From positions 3,410,001-3,474,000 of the forward strand of contig NZ_CP020105.1 in NCBI RefSeq assembly GCF_002067135.1: a stretch of DNA of 64,000 bases, read 5' to 3'. The notes under the pieces are model-generated. The model saw only the letters and a list, made by a program, of their open reading frames with translations, made no database searches and was not told where the DNA came from. The translations under genes and the position numbers were made by a program. Positions 26,853 through 37,805 of the stretch are shown in pieces; positions within the stretch are counted from its first letter, which is position 1; each line of letters opens with the position of its first letter. This DNA comes from Spirosoma rigui (GTDB lineage: Bacteria; Bacteroidota; Bacteroidia; Cytophagales; Spirosomataceae).

Positions 26853-27884
26853 ATGAGCGCTTCGCTGTCAACAAAAGCCCTGCTGTGGAGTCTGGCGGGG
26901 GTAGGGGCCTGGGCCGCCACCAAACTTCTGCTCAGCCAACGGCGGAAAATTGACTTTCAGAATAAAACAGTACTGATCACGGGCGGCTCGCGCGGCCTTG
27001 GTCTGGAACTAGCCCGTCAACTGGCCCGCGAAGGAGCCGATATTGCCATTTGTGCCCGCGACGAAGCCGAGCTGGCCCGCGCCGAGTCCGAACTGCAACA
27101 GTACGGCGTTGACGTATTTGCTCAGGTCTGCGACATTACCAACAAGGGGCAGGTTGAGCGTTTTGTTGAAGCCGTTCAGCAAGCCGTTGGACCAGTTGAT
27201 GTGCTCATCAACAATGCAGGAACCATCATTGTCACGCCTTACGAGCACGCCACAGAGGATGACTTTCGGGAGGCAATGGACGTTAACTTCTGGGCCGCAT
27301 TTCACATGACCAACGCCGTGCTGCCGCAGATGCTGGCCCGAAAAGCCGGCCGGATCGTCAACATCGCTTCGTTTGGCGGTAAAGTAGCGGTACCGCACCT
27401 GATGCCGTATTCAACGAGCAAGTTTGCCCTCGTGGGGTATTCGGAAGGGCTGCGGGCCGAACTGCTGAAAGACGGCATCTACGTTACCACCATCTGCCCC
27501 GGTCTGATCCGGACGGGTAGCCCGCGCAACGCGATCTTTAAGGGGCAGAACGAGAAAGAATATGCCTGGTTCAAAATTGGCGACTCATTGCCGGTGTTTA
27601 CCATTGCCGCCGATGACTGTGCCCGCGAGGTAATTGACGCCTGCCGCTACGGCGAACCCGAACGGATCATTTCATTACCCGCCAAGATTGGAGCCGCCCT
27701 GGAAGGGGTAGCCCCCAATTTCCTGAGCGAGTTGATGGCCGCTATCAACGATACGCTGCCTTCGCCCGGTGGTATCGGTGACCAGCGCGCCAAAGGGAAG
27801 GATAGCGAAACGGCACTGACGCAATCGGCGCTGGCGACGTTAACCGACGAAGCCGCCGAACGCAACAACGAGATCAGCCGTTAG
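26853..27884 (+). CDS. SDR-family oxidoreductase with N-terminal hydrophobic anchor
   Basis: A 343-residue short-chain dehydrogenase. A hydrophobic N-terminal helix (about 8-28) precedes a classical Rossmann domain: cofactor loop TGGSRGLGLE (about 43-52), acidic-basic pocket ICARDEAEL suggesting NADP, NNAG (about 120), catalytic Ser in NIASFGGKV and Tyr/Lys in YSTSK (about 187-191). A C-terminal extension (about 250-343) is typical of the membrane-associated SDRs acting on lipids or ketones. It starts a plus-strand run in which the OYE gene follows after 18 bp and the methyltransferase after a further 26 bp. Substrate unknown. Confidence 0.93.
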   Translation: MSASLSTKALLWSLAGVGAWAATKLLLSQRRKIDFQNKTVLITGGSRGLGLELARQLAREGADIAICARDEAELARAESELQQYGVDVFAQVCDITNKGQVERFVEAVQQAVGPVDVLINNAGTIIVTPYEHATEDDFREAMDVNFWAAFHMTNAVLPQMLARKAGRIVNIASFGGKVAVPHLMPYSTSKFALVGYSEGLRAELLKDGIYVTTICPGLIRTGSPRNAIFKGQNEKEYAWFKIGDSLPVFTIAADDCAREVIDACRYGEPERIISLPAKIGAALEGVAPNFLSELMAAINDTLPSPGGIGDQRAKGKDSETALTQSALATLTDEAAERNNEISR

Positions 27885-27893
27885 TACCCGTAA

Positions 27894-28979
<1,086 letters not shown>

Positions 28980-29005
28980 CTTATCCTTTACCCAATTGAC
29001 CAGTC

Positions 29006-29587
29006 ATGAAAAGTTTGCCAACGGCCTATTTCGACGACGTGTATCAGGCAAATGCCGATCCCTGGGCTTTTGCGACGAGTCCGTACGAACGGGCCAAGTA
29101 TGAGGCTACGCTGGCCGCGCTGCCCAGCGAGCGATATGCCCGTGCTTTCGAAATTGGTTGCTCCATTGGCGTGCTGAGCGAGATGCTGGCCAAACGCTGC
29201 GACCGGCTACTGTCTGTCGATGCGAGTGAGCTGCCGCTGCAAACCGCCCGCCAGCGGCTCGCACCGTACCCGAACGTAACAGTTCGTCAGGGAAGCATAC
29301 CCGATGAATTTCCCGATGAGCCGTTTGATTTGATTTTGTTATCGGAAGTAGGGTATTATCTGGTCGAAGCCGATCTGCACCGGGCCCGGCAGCTGATGAT
29401 TGACCACCTGACGCCGGGTGGCCATTTACTGCTGGTGCACTGGACCCCCATCGTGCATGATTACCCGCTCACCGGCGATCAGGTACATGAGCAATTCATG
29501 AACGTAACGGGAGACGGCCAACCCTTAACGCACCGGCTGAATCAACGGGCTGAAACGTACCGGCTCGACCTGTTTCAGAAGAAATAG
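29006..29587 (+). CDS. NodS-like SAM-dependent methyltransferase
   Basis: A 193-residue class I methyltransferase. It begins with the NodS-type segment YFDDVYQANADPWAFATSPYERAKY and has SAM-binding motif I FEIGCSIGVLSEML (about 48-61), acidic loop SVDASELPL, and motif IV FDLILLSEVGYYL. NodS methylates the amino group of deacetylated chitin-like oligosaccharides; in other bacteria relatives stand beside a GT2 glycosyltransferase and a PIG-L deacetylase. Here a GT2 gene is convergent and overlaps it by 13 bp, while no deacetylase is seen. It closes the SDR-OYE-methyltransferase run. Confidence 0.9.
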   Translation: MKSLPTAYFDDVYQANADPWAFATSPYERAKYEATLAALPSERYARAFEIGCSIGVLSEMLAKRCDRLLSVDASELPLQTARQRLAPYPNVTVRQGSIPDEFPDEPFDLILLSEVGYYLVEADLHRARQLMIDHLTPGGHLLLVHWTPIVHDYPLTGDQVHEQFMNVTGDGQPLTHRLNQRAETYRLDLFQKK

Positions 29588-30744
29588 TCGGGATAGATCT
29601 TTAAAAAAGTGCGGAGCGCCTGGATACCCGCCGTGATCGGTACGGGTATCCAGTGGGCGGCCCAGGGGCCCAGCGCCATCTGATCTTCTACCTTTTCCCA
29701 CAATTGACCGAAAAACGGGTTGCCCTTCAGCTCCTGACCAAGCCAGTCGGCATCGATCATTAGTTCGGAAGCGATGATTGTCTGTAGAGCCAGATCGGAC
29801 ATGCGCTGTTCCCAGCATTGCCGAAGCCGGTGGCGGTTGCGCAGCCGGATCACTACGGCCTCGGCTGGTTCGGCAACCTGGCACTGGTTCGACTGGCGCA
29901 TACGTCCCCAGTACCGCAGCTGTTCCGAGAAACCAACTGCCACGCGTCCCTGGGTACGGGTTGAGGTAAACACTTTTACATGCGGGCTCTTGCGGACTTT
30001 GGCATCGGTGCGAAGCAGGGCCCGGTAAAAAGCTTCGTCTTCCAGAAACGGTTTTTCGGGTAAGCCGCCCGCCTGCTGGTACATGCGGCAGGTAACGGCG
30101 ATGCTGGCACCAAAGTGCTGAAAATGTCGGGGCCAGGGGTCGTTTGGAGCAGGGTCCAGAACGGCCTCGGCCCGGGCAATGAGCGTGCGGTAAAGCACAT
30201 CGCGCAGATGAAGAAGCCGAACCTGGCTACCGTCGGGCCGGGTCAGGATGCGCCCCCCAACGGCGTCATTCCCGTTCGCAATTTCCAGCTGGATGTAGTG
30301 CAGCCAGTAGCGATCGACAATGGTATCTCCGTCGGTAGAGGCAATGATACCGGTCGTCTTGCCAACGCTCATCAGGCGTCGGCAGGCACTGTCCATCAGT
30401 AGCCGGCGTACCGTCCCGATGTTTGCTTTGTGAGTGGGCAATTGTACCTGAACGACGTGCAGCCTGAAACAAGGGTAACGCTGTTGATAGCCAACGGCGA
30501 CGAGGTAGGACTGGTCGGTGCAGTTATTAACCAGCACCAGCACTTCGAACGTAGTTGGGTCGAGGGGGGTTCCGTCGGTATCGATCTGGTTGCGGAGGGC
30601 ATCGAGCGTATGCTCCAAATGGTGGGCTTCGTTCCTGACGGGAACAACAACGCTGACCAACAGATTGAGGGAAGGCGTTGGCAACTCGAATAACATCTGC
30701 CCGGTATCAGAATGGATTACTGACGGGTCAACATCGGTCTGCAT
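29575..30744 (-). CDS. Family 2 glycosyltransferase
   Basis: A 389-residue GT-A fold protein. The N-terminal nucleotide-sugar domain begins VSVVVPVRNEAHHLEHTLDALRNQI (about 31-55) and the metal-binding motif is visible in STDGDTIVDRYWLHYI (about 135-150). The acceptor region FLEDEAFYRALLR and a basic segment with GRVAVGFSEQLRYWG follow. There is no multi-span membrane domain, so it is soluble or peripheral. It overlaps the convergent NodS-like methyltransferase by 13 bp; the pair GT2 plus NodS recurs in cell-surface glycan loci, which suggests but does not prove a shared pathway. Donor and acceptor are unknown. Confidence 0.9.
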   Translation of the reverse strand: MQTDVDPSVIHSDTGQMLFELPTPSLNLLVSVVVPVRNEAHHLEHTLDALRNQIDTDGTPLDPTTFEVLVLVNNCTDQSYLVAVGYQQRYPCFRLHVVQVQLPTHKANIGTVRRLLMDSACRRLMSVGKTTGIIASTDGDTIVDRYWLHYIQLEIANGNDAVGGRILTRPDGSQVRLLHLRDVLYRTLIARAEAVLDPAPNDPWPRHFQHFGASIAVTCRMYQQAGGLPEKPFLEDEAFYRALLRTDAKVRKSPHVKVFTSTRTQGRVAVGFSEQLRYWGRMRQSNQCQVAEPAEAVVIRLRNRHRLRQCWEQRMSDLALQTIIASELMIDADWLGQELKGNPFFGQLWEKVEDQMALGPWAAHWIPVPITAGIQALRTFLKIYPDYFF

Positions 30745-30885
30745 AATGGCGGTTAATTCCAGGAAAAGATCGCAATCCCATGGAACAGGGTGACAAATAC
30801 AACCGAGTATATTGGCTTATTGTTAGGAACGGACAGGGCTTTCCCCCATAAACTAAGAGAATGGCTTGGCCGGCAGCCGCAGGAA

Positions 30886-31461
30886 TCAGGACAGCCGCTG
30901 TCGCGCAGACCGTTCCCTCAGTGCCGTGTAGACGGCCGTGCAGATCACCGCCGACAAAATGCCCACTCCCGTACCGGCCAGTACGTCGAGCGGGTAGTGT
31001 GCTGCTACGTAAATCCGGCTGTAGGAAACCAGAGCTGCCCACCCGAACGCCAGCCGTATCCAGGGATGCTGCCGGCCCAGGAGCAGCCACAAACTGGTGG
31101 CCAGGGCGAATGTTGTAGCCGCGTGTGACGATACAAATCCGTACTGGCCACCACAGTCCAGTATGTGGTGAATCGACTTTTGCAAAGCGGCCACGTGGCA
31201 GGGACGAGGCCGCCCAGTCAGTGGTTTCAATACCGAGGATGACAACTGATCGCCCATCGCAACGGCCGCAATGATGGTGAGCAGCAAACCCACTGCCTGT
31301 TTCCGGTAGCGATAGATGATCCAACCAACAAGCACTGCGTAGAAAGGAAACCAGCTGTTGCGCTCGGTCACCCACAGCATGATCGGATCGAGCCAGGGCG
31401 TATAACGGCCATTTAACCACAGGAAAAGGGCGGTGTCGAGATCGTGAAGTTTTTGAATCAC
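30886..31461 (-). CDS. PAP2-family lipid phosphatase
   Basis: A 191-residue integral membrane phosphatase with the three-part active site: KPLTGRPRP (about 80-88), FVSSHAATTFALA (about 109-121) and SRIYVAAHYPLDVLAGT (about 148-164). About five membrane helices are visible. The family removes phosphate from undecaprenyl pyrophosphate, phosphatidic acid or similar lipids in the envelope. The start codon appears to be GTG at 31461 (MIQKLHDLDTALFLWLNG), the usual start of this family in Bacteroidota. It lies 141 bp from the glycosyltransferase on the same strand. Confidence 0.93.
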   Translation of the reverse strand: MIQKLHDLDTALFLWLNGRYTPWLDPIMLWVTERNSWFPFYAVLVGWIIYRYRKQAVGLLLTIIAAVAMGDQLSSSVLKPLTGRPRPCHVAALQKSIHHILDCGGQYGFVSSHAATTFALATSLWLLLGRQHPWIRLAFGWAALVSYSRIYVAAHYPLDVLAGTGVGILSAVICTAVYTALRERSARQRLS

Positions 31462-31520
31462 GGTAAGCTACTGTTGACAGACAGGACGCGGTACTGGTTG
31501 GGCCGAGGAGCCGATTTGCA

Positions 31521-32435
31521 TCACAGAACCAGGAATTGACTCAGATAGTTACGGGCGGTCAGGATGGCGGTCCGGACATCCTCGGGACTTCCTTCGAACG
31601 CCTTGTCTTCTACTTCAATGCAAACCGGTCCGCGGTACCGAACGTCGGTGAGGGCGGCAAAGAAAGCCCCCCAGCGTACGTCGCCCAGGCCGGGTAGCTT
31701 GGGCGAGTGGTACTCCAGCGGATTGGCCATGATGCCGACCCGGTTGAGTTTGTCGTGGTACAGCTTCACATCTTTGAGGTGGATATGGTGCAGCCGGTCG
31801 CGGTAGGTGTAAATGGGGAGCACTTCATCCATCATCTGCCAGATCATGTGGCTCGGGTCGTAGTTCAGACCCAGCGCCCGCGAGGGGATGATCTCAAACA
31901 TACGATCCCAGATGGCGGGGGTGGTCGCGAGATTTTTGCCGCCCGGCCACTCGTCGTCCGTGAACCACATCGGGCAGTTTTCAATACCGATTTTTACGTT
32001 GTGCTCTTCGGCTACCTTCACGATACCCGGCCAGTGTTCGGCAAAGAGTTTCAGGTTGTCGGTGATGCTCAGCGATGGGTTTCGGCCAATGAACGTATTG
32101 ACGACCGGAATGCCCAGCCTGGCGGCTGCCCGGATAATTTTCTTGATGTGCTCGCGGTAGAATGCTGCCTGCTCGGGATTCGGGTCGAGCGGGTTGGGAT
32201 AATAACCCAGACCCGAAATGGAAACGCCATACTCAGCCGTCAGGGCATGAACATGCGCTACGTCGAGGTTATCGACATCGATATGGGTCACGCCGGCATA
32301 TCGGCGGGCATCGGCATTGCCCGAGGGCCAGCACATCACCTCGACGCAGCGAAACCGCTGTTCCGACGCAAATTTGAGAACACTATTCAGATCGTAATCG
32401 GCCATAATCGCCGAAACAAAGCCAAGGTCGAGCAT
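31521..32435 (-). CDS. Cytoplasmic sugar phosphate isomerase/epimerase (TIM barrel)
   Basis: A 304-residue xylose-isomerase-like barrel protein without signal peptide. Metal-ligand and family segments are visible: GISGLGYYPNPLDP, VVNTFIGRNPSL, KIGIENCPMWF with the ligand Glu (about 150), LNYDPSHMIW, HHIHLKDVKLY and the C-terminal CIEVEDKAF. Relatives include hexulose, tagatose and inosose epimerases or dehydratases. It is unlike the two exported isomerases in this window in lacking export signals and the EQDVCKRPPLE motif. It lies 78 bp after deoC on the same strand, separated by a hairpin that begins inside the deoC end. Substrate unknown. Confidence 0.92.
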   Translation of the reverse strand: MLDLGFVSAIMADYDLNSVLKFASEQRFRCVEVMCWPSGNADARRYAGVTHIDVDNLDVAHVHALTAEYGVSISGLGYYPNPLDPNPEQAAFYREHIKKIIRAAARLGIPVVNTFIGRNPSLSITDNLKLFAEHWPGIVKVAEEHNVKIGIENCPMWFTDDEWPGGKNLATTPAIWDRMFEIIPSRALGLNYDPSHMIWQMMDEVLPIYTYRDRLHHIHLKDVKLYHDKLNRVGIMANPLEYHSPKLPGLGDVRWGAFFAALTDVRYRGPVCIEVEDKAFEGSPEDVRTAILTARNYLSQFLVL

Positions 32436-32490
32436 AGAGGGTAACGTAGTGAAAAACTGGTTTACAATAAAGTACTGGCAGGTGAATGTG

Positions 32491-32540
32491 GGTCCTGTGC
32501 AGGGTGTCGGCCATCAGTAACCGACATCACGCACAGGACC
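32491..32540 (-). terminator. Stem-loop overlapping the deoC stop codon
   Basis: Arms GGTCCTGTGC (32491-32500) and complement (32531-32540) enclose an inner pairing GTGTCGG/CCGACAT. The right arm lies inside the last codons of deoC and the TGA stop is in the loop. It may terminate or protect the trpS-deoC transcript. No T-tract follows. Confidence 0.4.
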
Positions 32541-33296
32541 AGTGGCCCGTTGTTCGCTGTCGAATAAATCAGATGCCGGGTCGCCAAACCGTCGGTGGGC
32601 CTCGTCCAGGATTGCCGCGGTCGACGAAGTGCCGACCCGGGTAACGCCCAGCTCTTTCACCGCCAGCAGATCGTTGAGGGATCGAATGCCACCCGACGCT
32701 TTCACCTGAACCGCCGGCCCAACCTGATCGAGCATCAGTTGCAGATCGGGAAGGGTAGCGCCTGTGGTGTGGTAACCACCGTCGGGACCTTTTACAAAGC
32801 CGAAGCCGGTGGATGTTTTCACGAACTCGACACCCACGGCCGAGCAAATCGTACACAAATGCCTCTTTGCCGTATCGTCGGTCAGGAAATCGGTTTCAAA
32901 AATAACCTTCAGAATCGCTCCGTTTGCCACGCAGGCTTCGTGAACGGCACGGATTTCCGCTTCCACATACGCCCAGTCGGCGCTGAGGACCTTGCCAATG
33001 TTCACGACCATATCAATGTCGACGGCTCCATCCCGACACGCCTGCACGGTTTCGGCCACCTTAATAACCGCGGCGTTGCTGCCATGCGGAAAGCCAATGA
33101 CTGTACCCACCCGCACGTCGGAACCTGCCAGGATTTCGGCGGCTACCGGTATCGCATAGGGCTTTACGCAAACAGAAGCCACATTGTAACGCAACGCCAG
33201 CGCACAACCGTCCCGCAACTCCGGATCGGTCAGGGTAGGGTGCAGCAGTGCGTGATCGATCATGTTGGCAATCGAGCGGATCGGGATCATGTCCAT
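32514..33296 (-). CDS. deoC: Deoxyribose-phosphate aldolase
   Basis: A 260-residue class I aldolase that splits 2-deoxyribose 5-phosphate into glyceraldehyde 3-phosphate and acetaldehyde in deoxynucleoside breakdown. Visible active-site segments: DIDMVVNIGKVLS with the conserved Asp, FVKTSTGFG with the Schiff-base Lys, and VQVKASGGIRSL with the second Lys. Start at 33296 or at the in-frame ATG at 33290 are both possible. It begins 17 bp after the stop of trpS on the same strand, so the two are probably co-transcribed. A hairpin overlaps its stop codon. Confidence 0.96.
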   Translation of the reverse strand: MDMIPIRSIANMIDHALLHPTLTDPELRDGCALALRYNVASVCVKPYAIPVAAEILAGSDVRVGTVIGFPHGSNAAVIKVAETVQACRDGAVDIDMVVNIGKVLSADWAYVEAEIRAVHEACVANGAILKVIFETDFLTDDTAKRHLCTICSAVGVEFVKTSTGFGFVKGPDGGYHTTGATLPDLQLMLDQVGPAVQVKASGGIRSLNDLLAVKELGVTRVGTSSTAAILDEAHRRFGDPASDLFDSEQRATGPVRDVGY

Positions 33297-33313
33297 TAGC
33301 CTGGGATTTTGGA

Positions 33314-34309
33314 TTATATAAAACCGAGCTTTTCCCGTACGCGCTGGATCGTCTGACTGGCTACCGCCCGGGCTTTTTCCTCACCCGCCCGCAGTTCGGC
33401 TTCGAGGGCGTCGTTGTTGTTCATGTAGAAATTGAACCGTTCCCGCTCCGTTGCAAAGCGTTCCAGCAGCAATTCGTAAAATGCTTTCTTCGCCGTACCG
33501 TAGCCGTAGTTACCGCCTTCGTAGTTACGGCGCATCTCGGCAATCCGTTCTTCCGATGCCAGTAGTGAGTACAGCTGGAATGTAATATCCGTGGCGGGAT
33601 TCTTGGGCGCTTCGAGGGGTGTCGAGTCCGACTTGATTTTCTTGACGACCTTATACAACTCATTCTCCGGCAGGAAAATGTCGATGTAGTTGTTGTAGGA
33701 CTTGCTCATTTTAGCGCCGTCGATGCCGGGAATAACCATCAGCCGCTCGTCGATACGGGCTTCGGGCAGCACCAGAATATCCGCACCGACAGACCGGTTC
33801 AGGGCTCCGGCAATGTCGCGGGTCATTTCAATGTGCTGCCGCTGGTCTTTGCCCACGGGGATAAGCTCCGCATCGTAGAGCAGAATGTCGGCGGCCTGCA
33901 AAACGGGGTAGGTGAACAGGCCCGCGTTGGACGTATTGGACGCTCCGCCATCGGCGGCCATTTTCGCCACTTTATCCTTGTAGGAGGTAGCGTTTTCCAG
34001 CATCGGCATTGGCGTGAAGCAGTTCAGGTACCAGGCCAGTTCGGTATGCTCCGGCACCCGCGACTGCCGCCAGAAGGTCGTTCGCGCCGTGTCGAGTCCG
34101 AACGCCAGCCAGGTCGAGGCAATGGCCCGGACGTACTCCCGGCGGGTTTCCCCGTCGCGCAGGCTGGTTAGGGAGTGAAGGTCGGCGATGAACAGAAAAG
34201 AGTCATTGCCGGGAATTTTCGAAAGATCGATGGCGGGTTTGATCGCCCCTAAAATGTTGCCCAAATGCGGCCGGCCGCTGCTTTGGATACCTGTTAAGAT
34301 ACGTGCCAT
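33314..34309 (-). CDS. trpS: Tryptophan-tRNA ligase
   Basis: A 331-residue class Ic aminoacyl-tRNA synthetase that charges tRNA-Trp in the cytoplasm. The HIGH-like motif is SGRPHLGNILGAI (about 11-23) and the KMSKS motif is GAKMSKSYNNYI (about 192-203). GKDQRQHIEMTRDIA, which lies in the tryptophan pocket region, is also present. Length is normal for bacterial TrpS. It is followed after 17 bp by deoC, and preceded by maeB with a 121-bp gap holding a purine-rich inverted repeat. No T-box leader is seen, as expected for this phylum. Confidence 0.97.
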   Translation of the reverse strand: MARILTGIQSSGRPHLGNILGAIKPAIDLSKIPGNDSFLFIADLHSLTSLRDGETRREYVRAIASTWLAFGLDTARTTFWRQSRVPEHTELAWYLNCFTPMPMLENATSYKDKVAKMAADGGASNTSNAGLFTYPVLQAADILLYDAELIPVGKDQRQHIEMTRDIAGALNRSVGADILVLPEARIDERLMVIPGIDGAKMSKSYNNYIDIFLPENELYKVVKKIKSDSTPLEAPKNPATDITFQLYSLLASEERIAEMRRNYEGGNYGYGTAKKAFYELLLERFATERERFNFYMNNNDALEAELRAGEEKARAVASQTIQRVREKLGFI

Positions 34310-34333
34310 ATGGTAAGAGTGGAGGAAAGGGAA

Positions 34334-34407
34334 GCAGGATGGAGGGGGGAGGATGGAGGAAGGTAATGCAACTTGTTACTTCGCTCGTTTCCTTTTCTCC
34401 ATCCTGC
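34334..34407 (-). terminator. Inverted repeat between maeB and trpS
   Basis: GCAGGATGGAG (34334-34344) is perfectly complementary to 34397-34407, with a 52-nt loop that holds further copies of GGATGGAGG. It probably ends the maeB transcript or forms part of the trpS leader. No T-tract is clear. Confidence 0.35.
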
Positions 34408-34430
34408 CAACAACCGTCTTCCTGTATAAT

Positions 34431-36698
34431 TTATTTTCCTTGTGCTTCGACGACGGCAATAGCGACCATGTTAACAATTTCGCGCTCCGACGAACCCAGC
34501 TGTAATACGTACACCGGTTTATGAATACCGAGCAGAATGGGTCCGATGGCATCGAAACCGGCGGCTTCGCTCATCAGGTTGTAAGCGATGTTGGCCGCCG
34601 ACAGGTTTGGGAAGATGAGCGTATTGGCGCCTTCGCCCACGAGTTTGCTGAAGGGGTGGTTCTGCTGCAACAGTTCCCGGTTAAACGCAAGGTGGGCCTG
34701 AATTTCGCCGTCAACGATCAGATCCGGGTGCTTGCGCTGCAGGATTTCAACGGCCCGGTTCATTTTTTCGGCATCTTCGCCTTTGGCACTGCCAAAGTTG
34801 GAATAGGTAACCAGGGCAATGCGGGGTTTGATGTTGAACCGCTCCACGGCGCGGGCGGTCATTTCAGTAATCTCCACGATCTCATCGGCGGTGGGATTGA
34901 AGTTGACCGTCGTGTCGGAGAAGAAAAGGGGCCCGCGTTTGGTGAGCAGAATGTACATACCCGCCACTTTCTGCACGCCCGACTCCCGGCCAATCACCTG
35001 CAGGGCGGGCCGGATTGTGTCGGGGTAGGAGCGGGTCAGACCCGAAATGAGTGCGTCGGCTTCGCCCGTTTCCACCATCATTGCCCCAAAATAATTGCGG
35101 TAAAACATCAGTTTCCGCGCTTCCGTGGCGTTGACGCCTTTGCGCTGCCGCTTTCTGAAATAGATATCGGCAAAGCGGTCGATGAGGTCCAGCTGTTCGG
35201 GCGCACGCGGGTCGATGATGGGGATCTGACCCAGGTCGAGCCCGTTCTCCAGAATAATCTGCTGGATCTTTGCCGTCTCACCAAGCAGGATTGGGTAGGC
35301 TATACCGTCGTCACGCACCTGCTGAGCAGCTTTCAGCACCTTCAGGTTTTCAGCATCGGCAAAAACAACGCGTTTGGGATTCGTTTTGGCCTTGTTCAGG
35401 ATCACCCGTGAGATCTGATTGTCCTGCCCGAGTCGGCCGGCAAGCTGGGCCTGGTAGGCTTCCCAATCCGTAATGGGTAGGCGGGCCACGCCGGAATCCA
35501 TGGCCGCTTTGGCCACCGCTGGTGCAATGGTCGACAGCAGGCGGGGGTCAACAGGTTTCGGCAGGATATACGTCCGGCCGAAGATCATGTTTGCTTCGCC
35601 ATAGGCCAGATTGACCAGATCCGGTACCGATTTTTTCGCCAGATCGGCCAGGGCGTAGGTAGCCGCCAGCTTCATGGCTTCGTTGATTTCGGTAGCCCGC
35701 ACGTCGAGCGCTCCCCGGAAAATGTAGGGGAAACCCAGTACGTTATTGACCTGGTTGGGATAATCGGACCGACCGGTTGCCATGATGAGGTCAGGGCGGG
35801 CGGCCATTGCGTCTTCGTAGCTGATTTCGGGCGTGGGGTTAGCCATCGCAAATACAATGGCATCTTTCGCCATGGACCGGATCAGGTCCGGCCCAACGAT
35901 GTTGCCCTTGGAAAGACCTACGAACACGTCGGCACCGGCAAACGCATCGGCCAGCGAATTGATGTCGCGCGTAGTGGCGAACGGCTGGGTGATGTGGTTA
36001 AGGTCAGTACGGTCGGCACGGAGCGGTCCCACGACGTCGAACATGACGATGTTTTCTTTGCGGGCTCCCAGCGCTACGTATTGCCGGGCGCAGGAAATGG
36101 CCGCTGCACCGGCACCCAGAAAGACGAACTGTGCCGACTCGATGGTTTTGCCCACCAGTTCCAGAGCGTTAAGTAGCGCGGCTCCGCTAACGATAGCCGT
36201 GCCGTGCTGGTCGTCGTGCATGACGGGAATGTTCATATCCCGCTTGAGCCGCTCTTCGATCTCGAAACATTCGGGGGCCTTGATATCTTCGAGGTTGACG
36301 CCCCCGAAGGTAGGCTCCAGAATCCGGACCGTCCGAACAAATTCTTCGACGTCTTTGGTATTCAGTTCGATGTCGAACACGTCGATATCGGCGTAGATCT
36401 TGAACAGCAGCCCCTTGCCTTCCATGACGGGTTTGCTGGCTGCGGGGCCAATGTCGCCGAGGCCCAGGACGGCCGTACCATTGCTGATTACGGCGACGAG
36501 GTTGCCTTTGGCGGTATATGTATAAGCGTCGTCGGGGTTGGCTTCGATGGCCAGACAGGGCTCGGCAACACCCGGCGAGTAAGCCAGCGACAGGTCGCGT
36601 TGGGTGCTGTATTCTTTAGTCGGGATAACTTCGAGTTTGCCCGGTCGCCCCTTGGCGTGGTAGTCAAGAGCATCTTCACGCCGGATTTTTTGCTGCAT
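34431..36698 (-). CDS. maeB: NADP-type malic enzyme with C-terminal phosphotransacetylase-like domain
   Basis: A 755-residue hybrid enzyme that decarboxylates malate to pyruvate. The malic N-domain (about 10-140) includes [12 protein letters not shown] and the catalytic region [18 protein letters not shown]. The Rossmann domain follows with [15 protein letters not shown] (about 190-205) and [13 protein letters not shown]. From about residue 430 a phosphate acetyltransferase-like domain extends to the end ([35 protein letters not shown]); in this family it mainly serves oligomerisation and acetyl-CoA sensing. Length is normal for MaeB. It is transcribed alone or with trpS. Confidence 0.96.
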   Translation of the reverse strand: MQQKIRREDALDYHAKGRPGKLEVIPTKEYSTQRDLSLAYSPGVAEPCLAIEANPDDAYTYTAKGNLVAVISNGTAVLGLGDIGPAASKPVMEGKGLLFKIYADIDVFDIELNTKDVEEFVRTVRILEPTFGGVNLEDIKAPECFEIEERLKRDMNIPVMHDDQHGTAIVSGAALLNALELVGKTIESAQFVFLGAGAAAISCARQYVALGARKENIVMFDVVGPLRADRTDLNHITQPFATTRDINSLADAFAGADVFVGLSKGNIVGPDLIRSMAKDAIVFAMANPTPEISYEDAMAARPDLIMATGRSDYPNQVNNVLGFPYIFRGALDVRATEINEAMKLAATYALADLAKKSVPDLVNLAYGEANMIFGRTYILPKPVDPRLLSTIAPAVAKAAMDSGVARLPITDWEAYQAQLAGRLGQDNQISRVILNKAKTNPKRVVFADAENLKVLKAAQQVRDDGIAYPILLGETAKIQQIILENGLDLGQIPIIDPRAPEQLDLIDRFADIYFRKRQRKGVNATEARKLMFYRNYFGAMMVETGEADALISGLTRSYPDTIRPALQVIGRESGVQKVAGMYILLTKRGPLFFSDTTVNFNPTADEIVEITEMTARAVERFNIKPRIALVTYSNFGSAKGEDAEKMNRAVEILQRKHPDLIVDGEIQAHLAFNRELLQQNHPFSKLVGEGANTLIFPNLSAANIAYNLMSEAAGFDAIGPILLGIHKPVYVLQLGSSEREIVNMVAIAVVEAQGK

Positions 36699-36776
36699 AG
36701 TATATGGTCTGCTGATGTGAGCCTGTTGTTCGGTTTGGGAGGGCGAAGGTACGGAAAAAGTTAGCGGGGTTCCGTA

Positions 36777-37805
36777 TCAGGATGCCCGTAGCACCCGATG
36801 CCGGTCAACAAAGACCCAGAGCGTCCAGCACAGGAGCAGCAAAATACTGAACAGGACGGTACGAATGGCCGGATTTGCGCGTTTCGGTTCATAAACGGGC
36901 GATGGGCTCACGAGCCGGAATCGATCAGCCTGTTCTGCCGTAAAGACGCTGATTTCCCGAAAGTCGCTGTACTTATCCCCGAACGTGAGCGGCTCTGTCC
37001 GGGAAAGCTTTTTTCGGAAATCGCTGTCCCGGATCGTTACGGTAATGGGTTGCCCGATCAGGATTGCTCGTTTTAAGGGTTCCAGCGATACGTCGTAGTG
37101 CCGTTTTGATACGTAAAATGAGAAGTCAGGGAAAGCGCGTAAGGAGATTATGACACCTTTCAGGCGACCTTTGACCCGGTCTTCCCTGGCCTCACGAACG
37201 TTATCGGTGAGGGATAGCAGCTGTGCTGGCGTATCGTCTGTTTCGTTATGAGCCAGAAAGCCGAAAGCAATGTTGGCGATGATCAGCAATGCCGTACCAC
37301 CAATAAGCAACCGGATCAGGTTTCGTTCGGGCACCGTTACTACGTTCCGGTGCTGAACAGGCTCACCGTGCGACGTAAAAACAGCTTTCAGATCGGTATA
37401 GTCCCGGTATTCATTCGACCGGAGAACGAACCAGTTACCGGTCAGGTAGACGGTCAGTTCCTCGAACGATTCCATCTTTGAGGAATTGGGACGTTCATTA
37501 TGGCCCACAATGGCCTCGTAGGGATACCACCTTGCCGGTCGGCCTATCTTCTGCATCCAGAAACCGTCGGCTGTTGTTTCGACCTGTACCGTAACAGTCA
37601 TGAAATCGAACGGGAATATGATCCAGAGGAAGCATGTAACGGACAGGAAGGGCAACAGGAAGCTAAGATTGGGGTAAGGCTGGCGGTCGGTAGCAATCAT
37701 GTACGGGATGAACACCGTCGACAGAAACACCAGGCCTACGGCTGCCCACCGCCCGTACCGGTATGCTGCCCGGATTTGATATACACCTTCCTGCTCCTTT
37801 ACCAT
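36777..37805 (-). CDS. Membrane protein of unknown function with PH-like segment, four spans
   Basis: A 342-residue inner membrane protein. Two N-terminal helices (about 18-65; AAVGLVFLSTVFIPYMIA, LSFLLPFLSVTCFLWIIF) are followed by a PH-like beta segment (about 70-140; PYEAIVGHNERPN, ELTVYLTGNWFVLRSNEY). A third helix lies near 162-182, then a beta-rich soluble region (about 210-300), and a fourth helix at the C-terminus (TVLFSILLLLCWTLWVFVD). I do not recognise the second soluble region. It is divergent from corA with a 200-bp gap and 78 bp upstream of maeB on the same strand. Confidence 0.75.
   Translation of the reverse strand: MVKEQEGVYQIRAAYRYGRWAAVGLVFLSTVFIPYMIATDRQPYPNLSFLLPFLSVTCFLWIIFPFDFMTVTVQVETTADGFWMQKIGRPARWYPYEAIVGHNERPNSSKMESFEELTVYLTGNWFVLRSNEYRDYTDLKAVFTSHGEPVQHRNVVTVPERNLIRLLIGGTALLIIANIAFGFLAHNETDDTPAQLLSLTDNVREAREDRVKGRLKGVIISLRAFPDFSFYVSKRHYDVSLEPLKRAILIGQPITVTIRDSDFRKKLSRTEPLTFGDKYSDFREISVFTAEQADRFRLVSPSPVYEPKRANPAIRTVLFSILLLLCWTLWVFVDRHRVLRAS

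Noticed and set aside
30728..31420. A 230-codon open frame on the same strand as the PAP2 gene
   Set aside because: It is in another frame of the PAP2 gene, whose KxxxxxxRP, SSHA and SRxxxxxHxxxD motifs are intact; the alternative product has no recognisable feature.
34334..34407. A T-box or trp-leader controlling trpS
   Set aside because: No T-box consensus, no Trp-rich leader peptide, and such leaders are not known from this phylum; the repeat is better read as the end of the maeB transcript.
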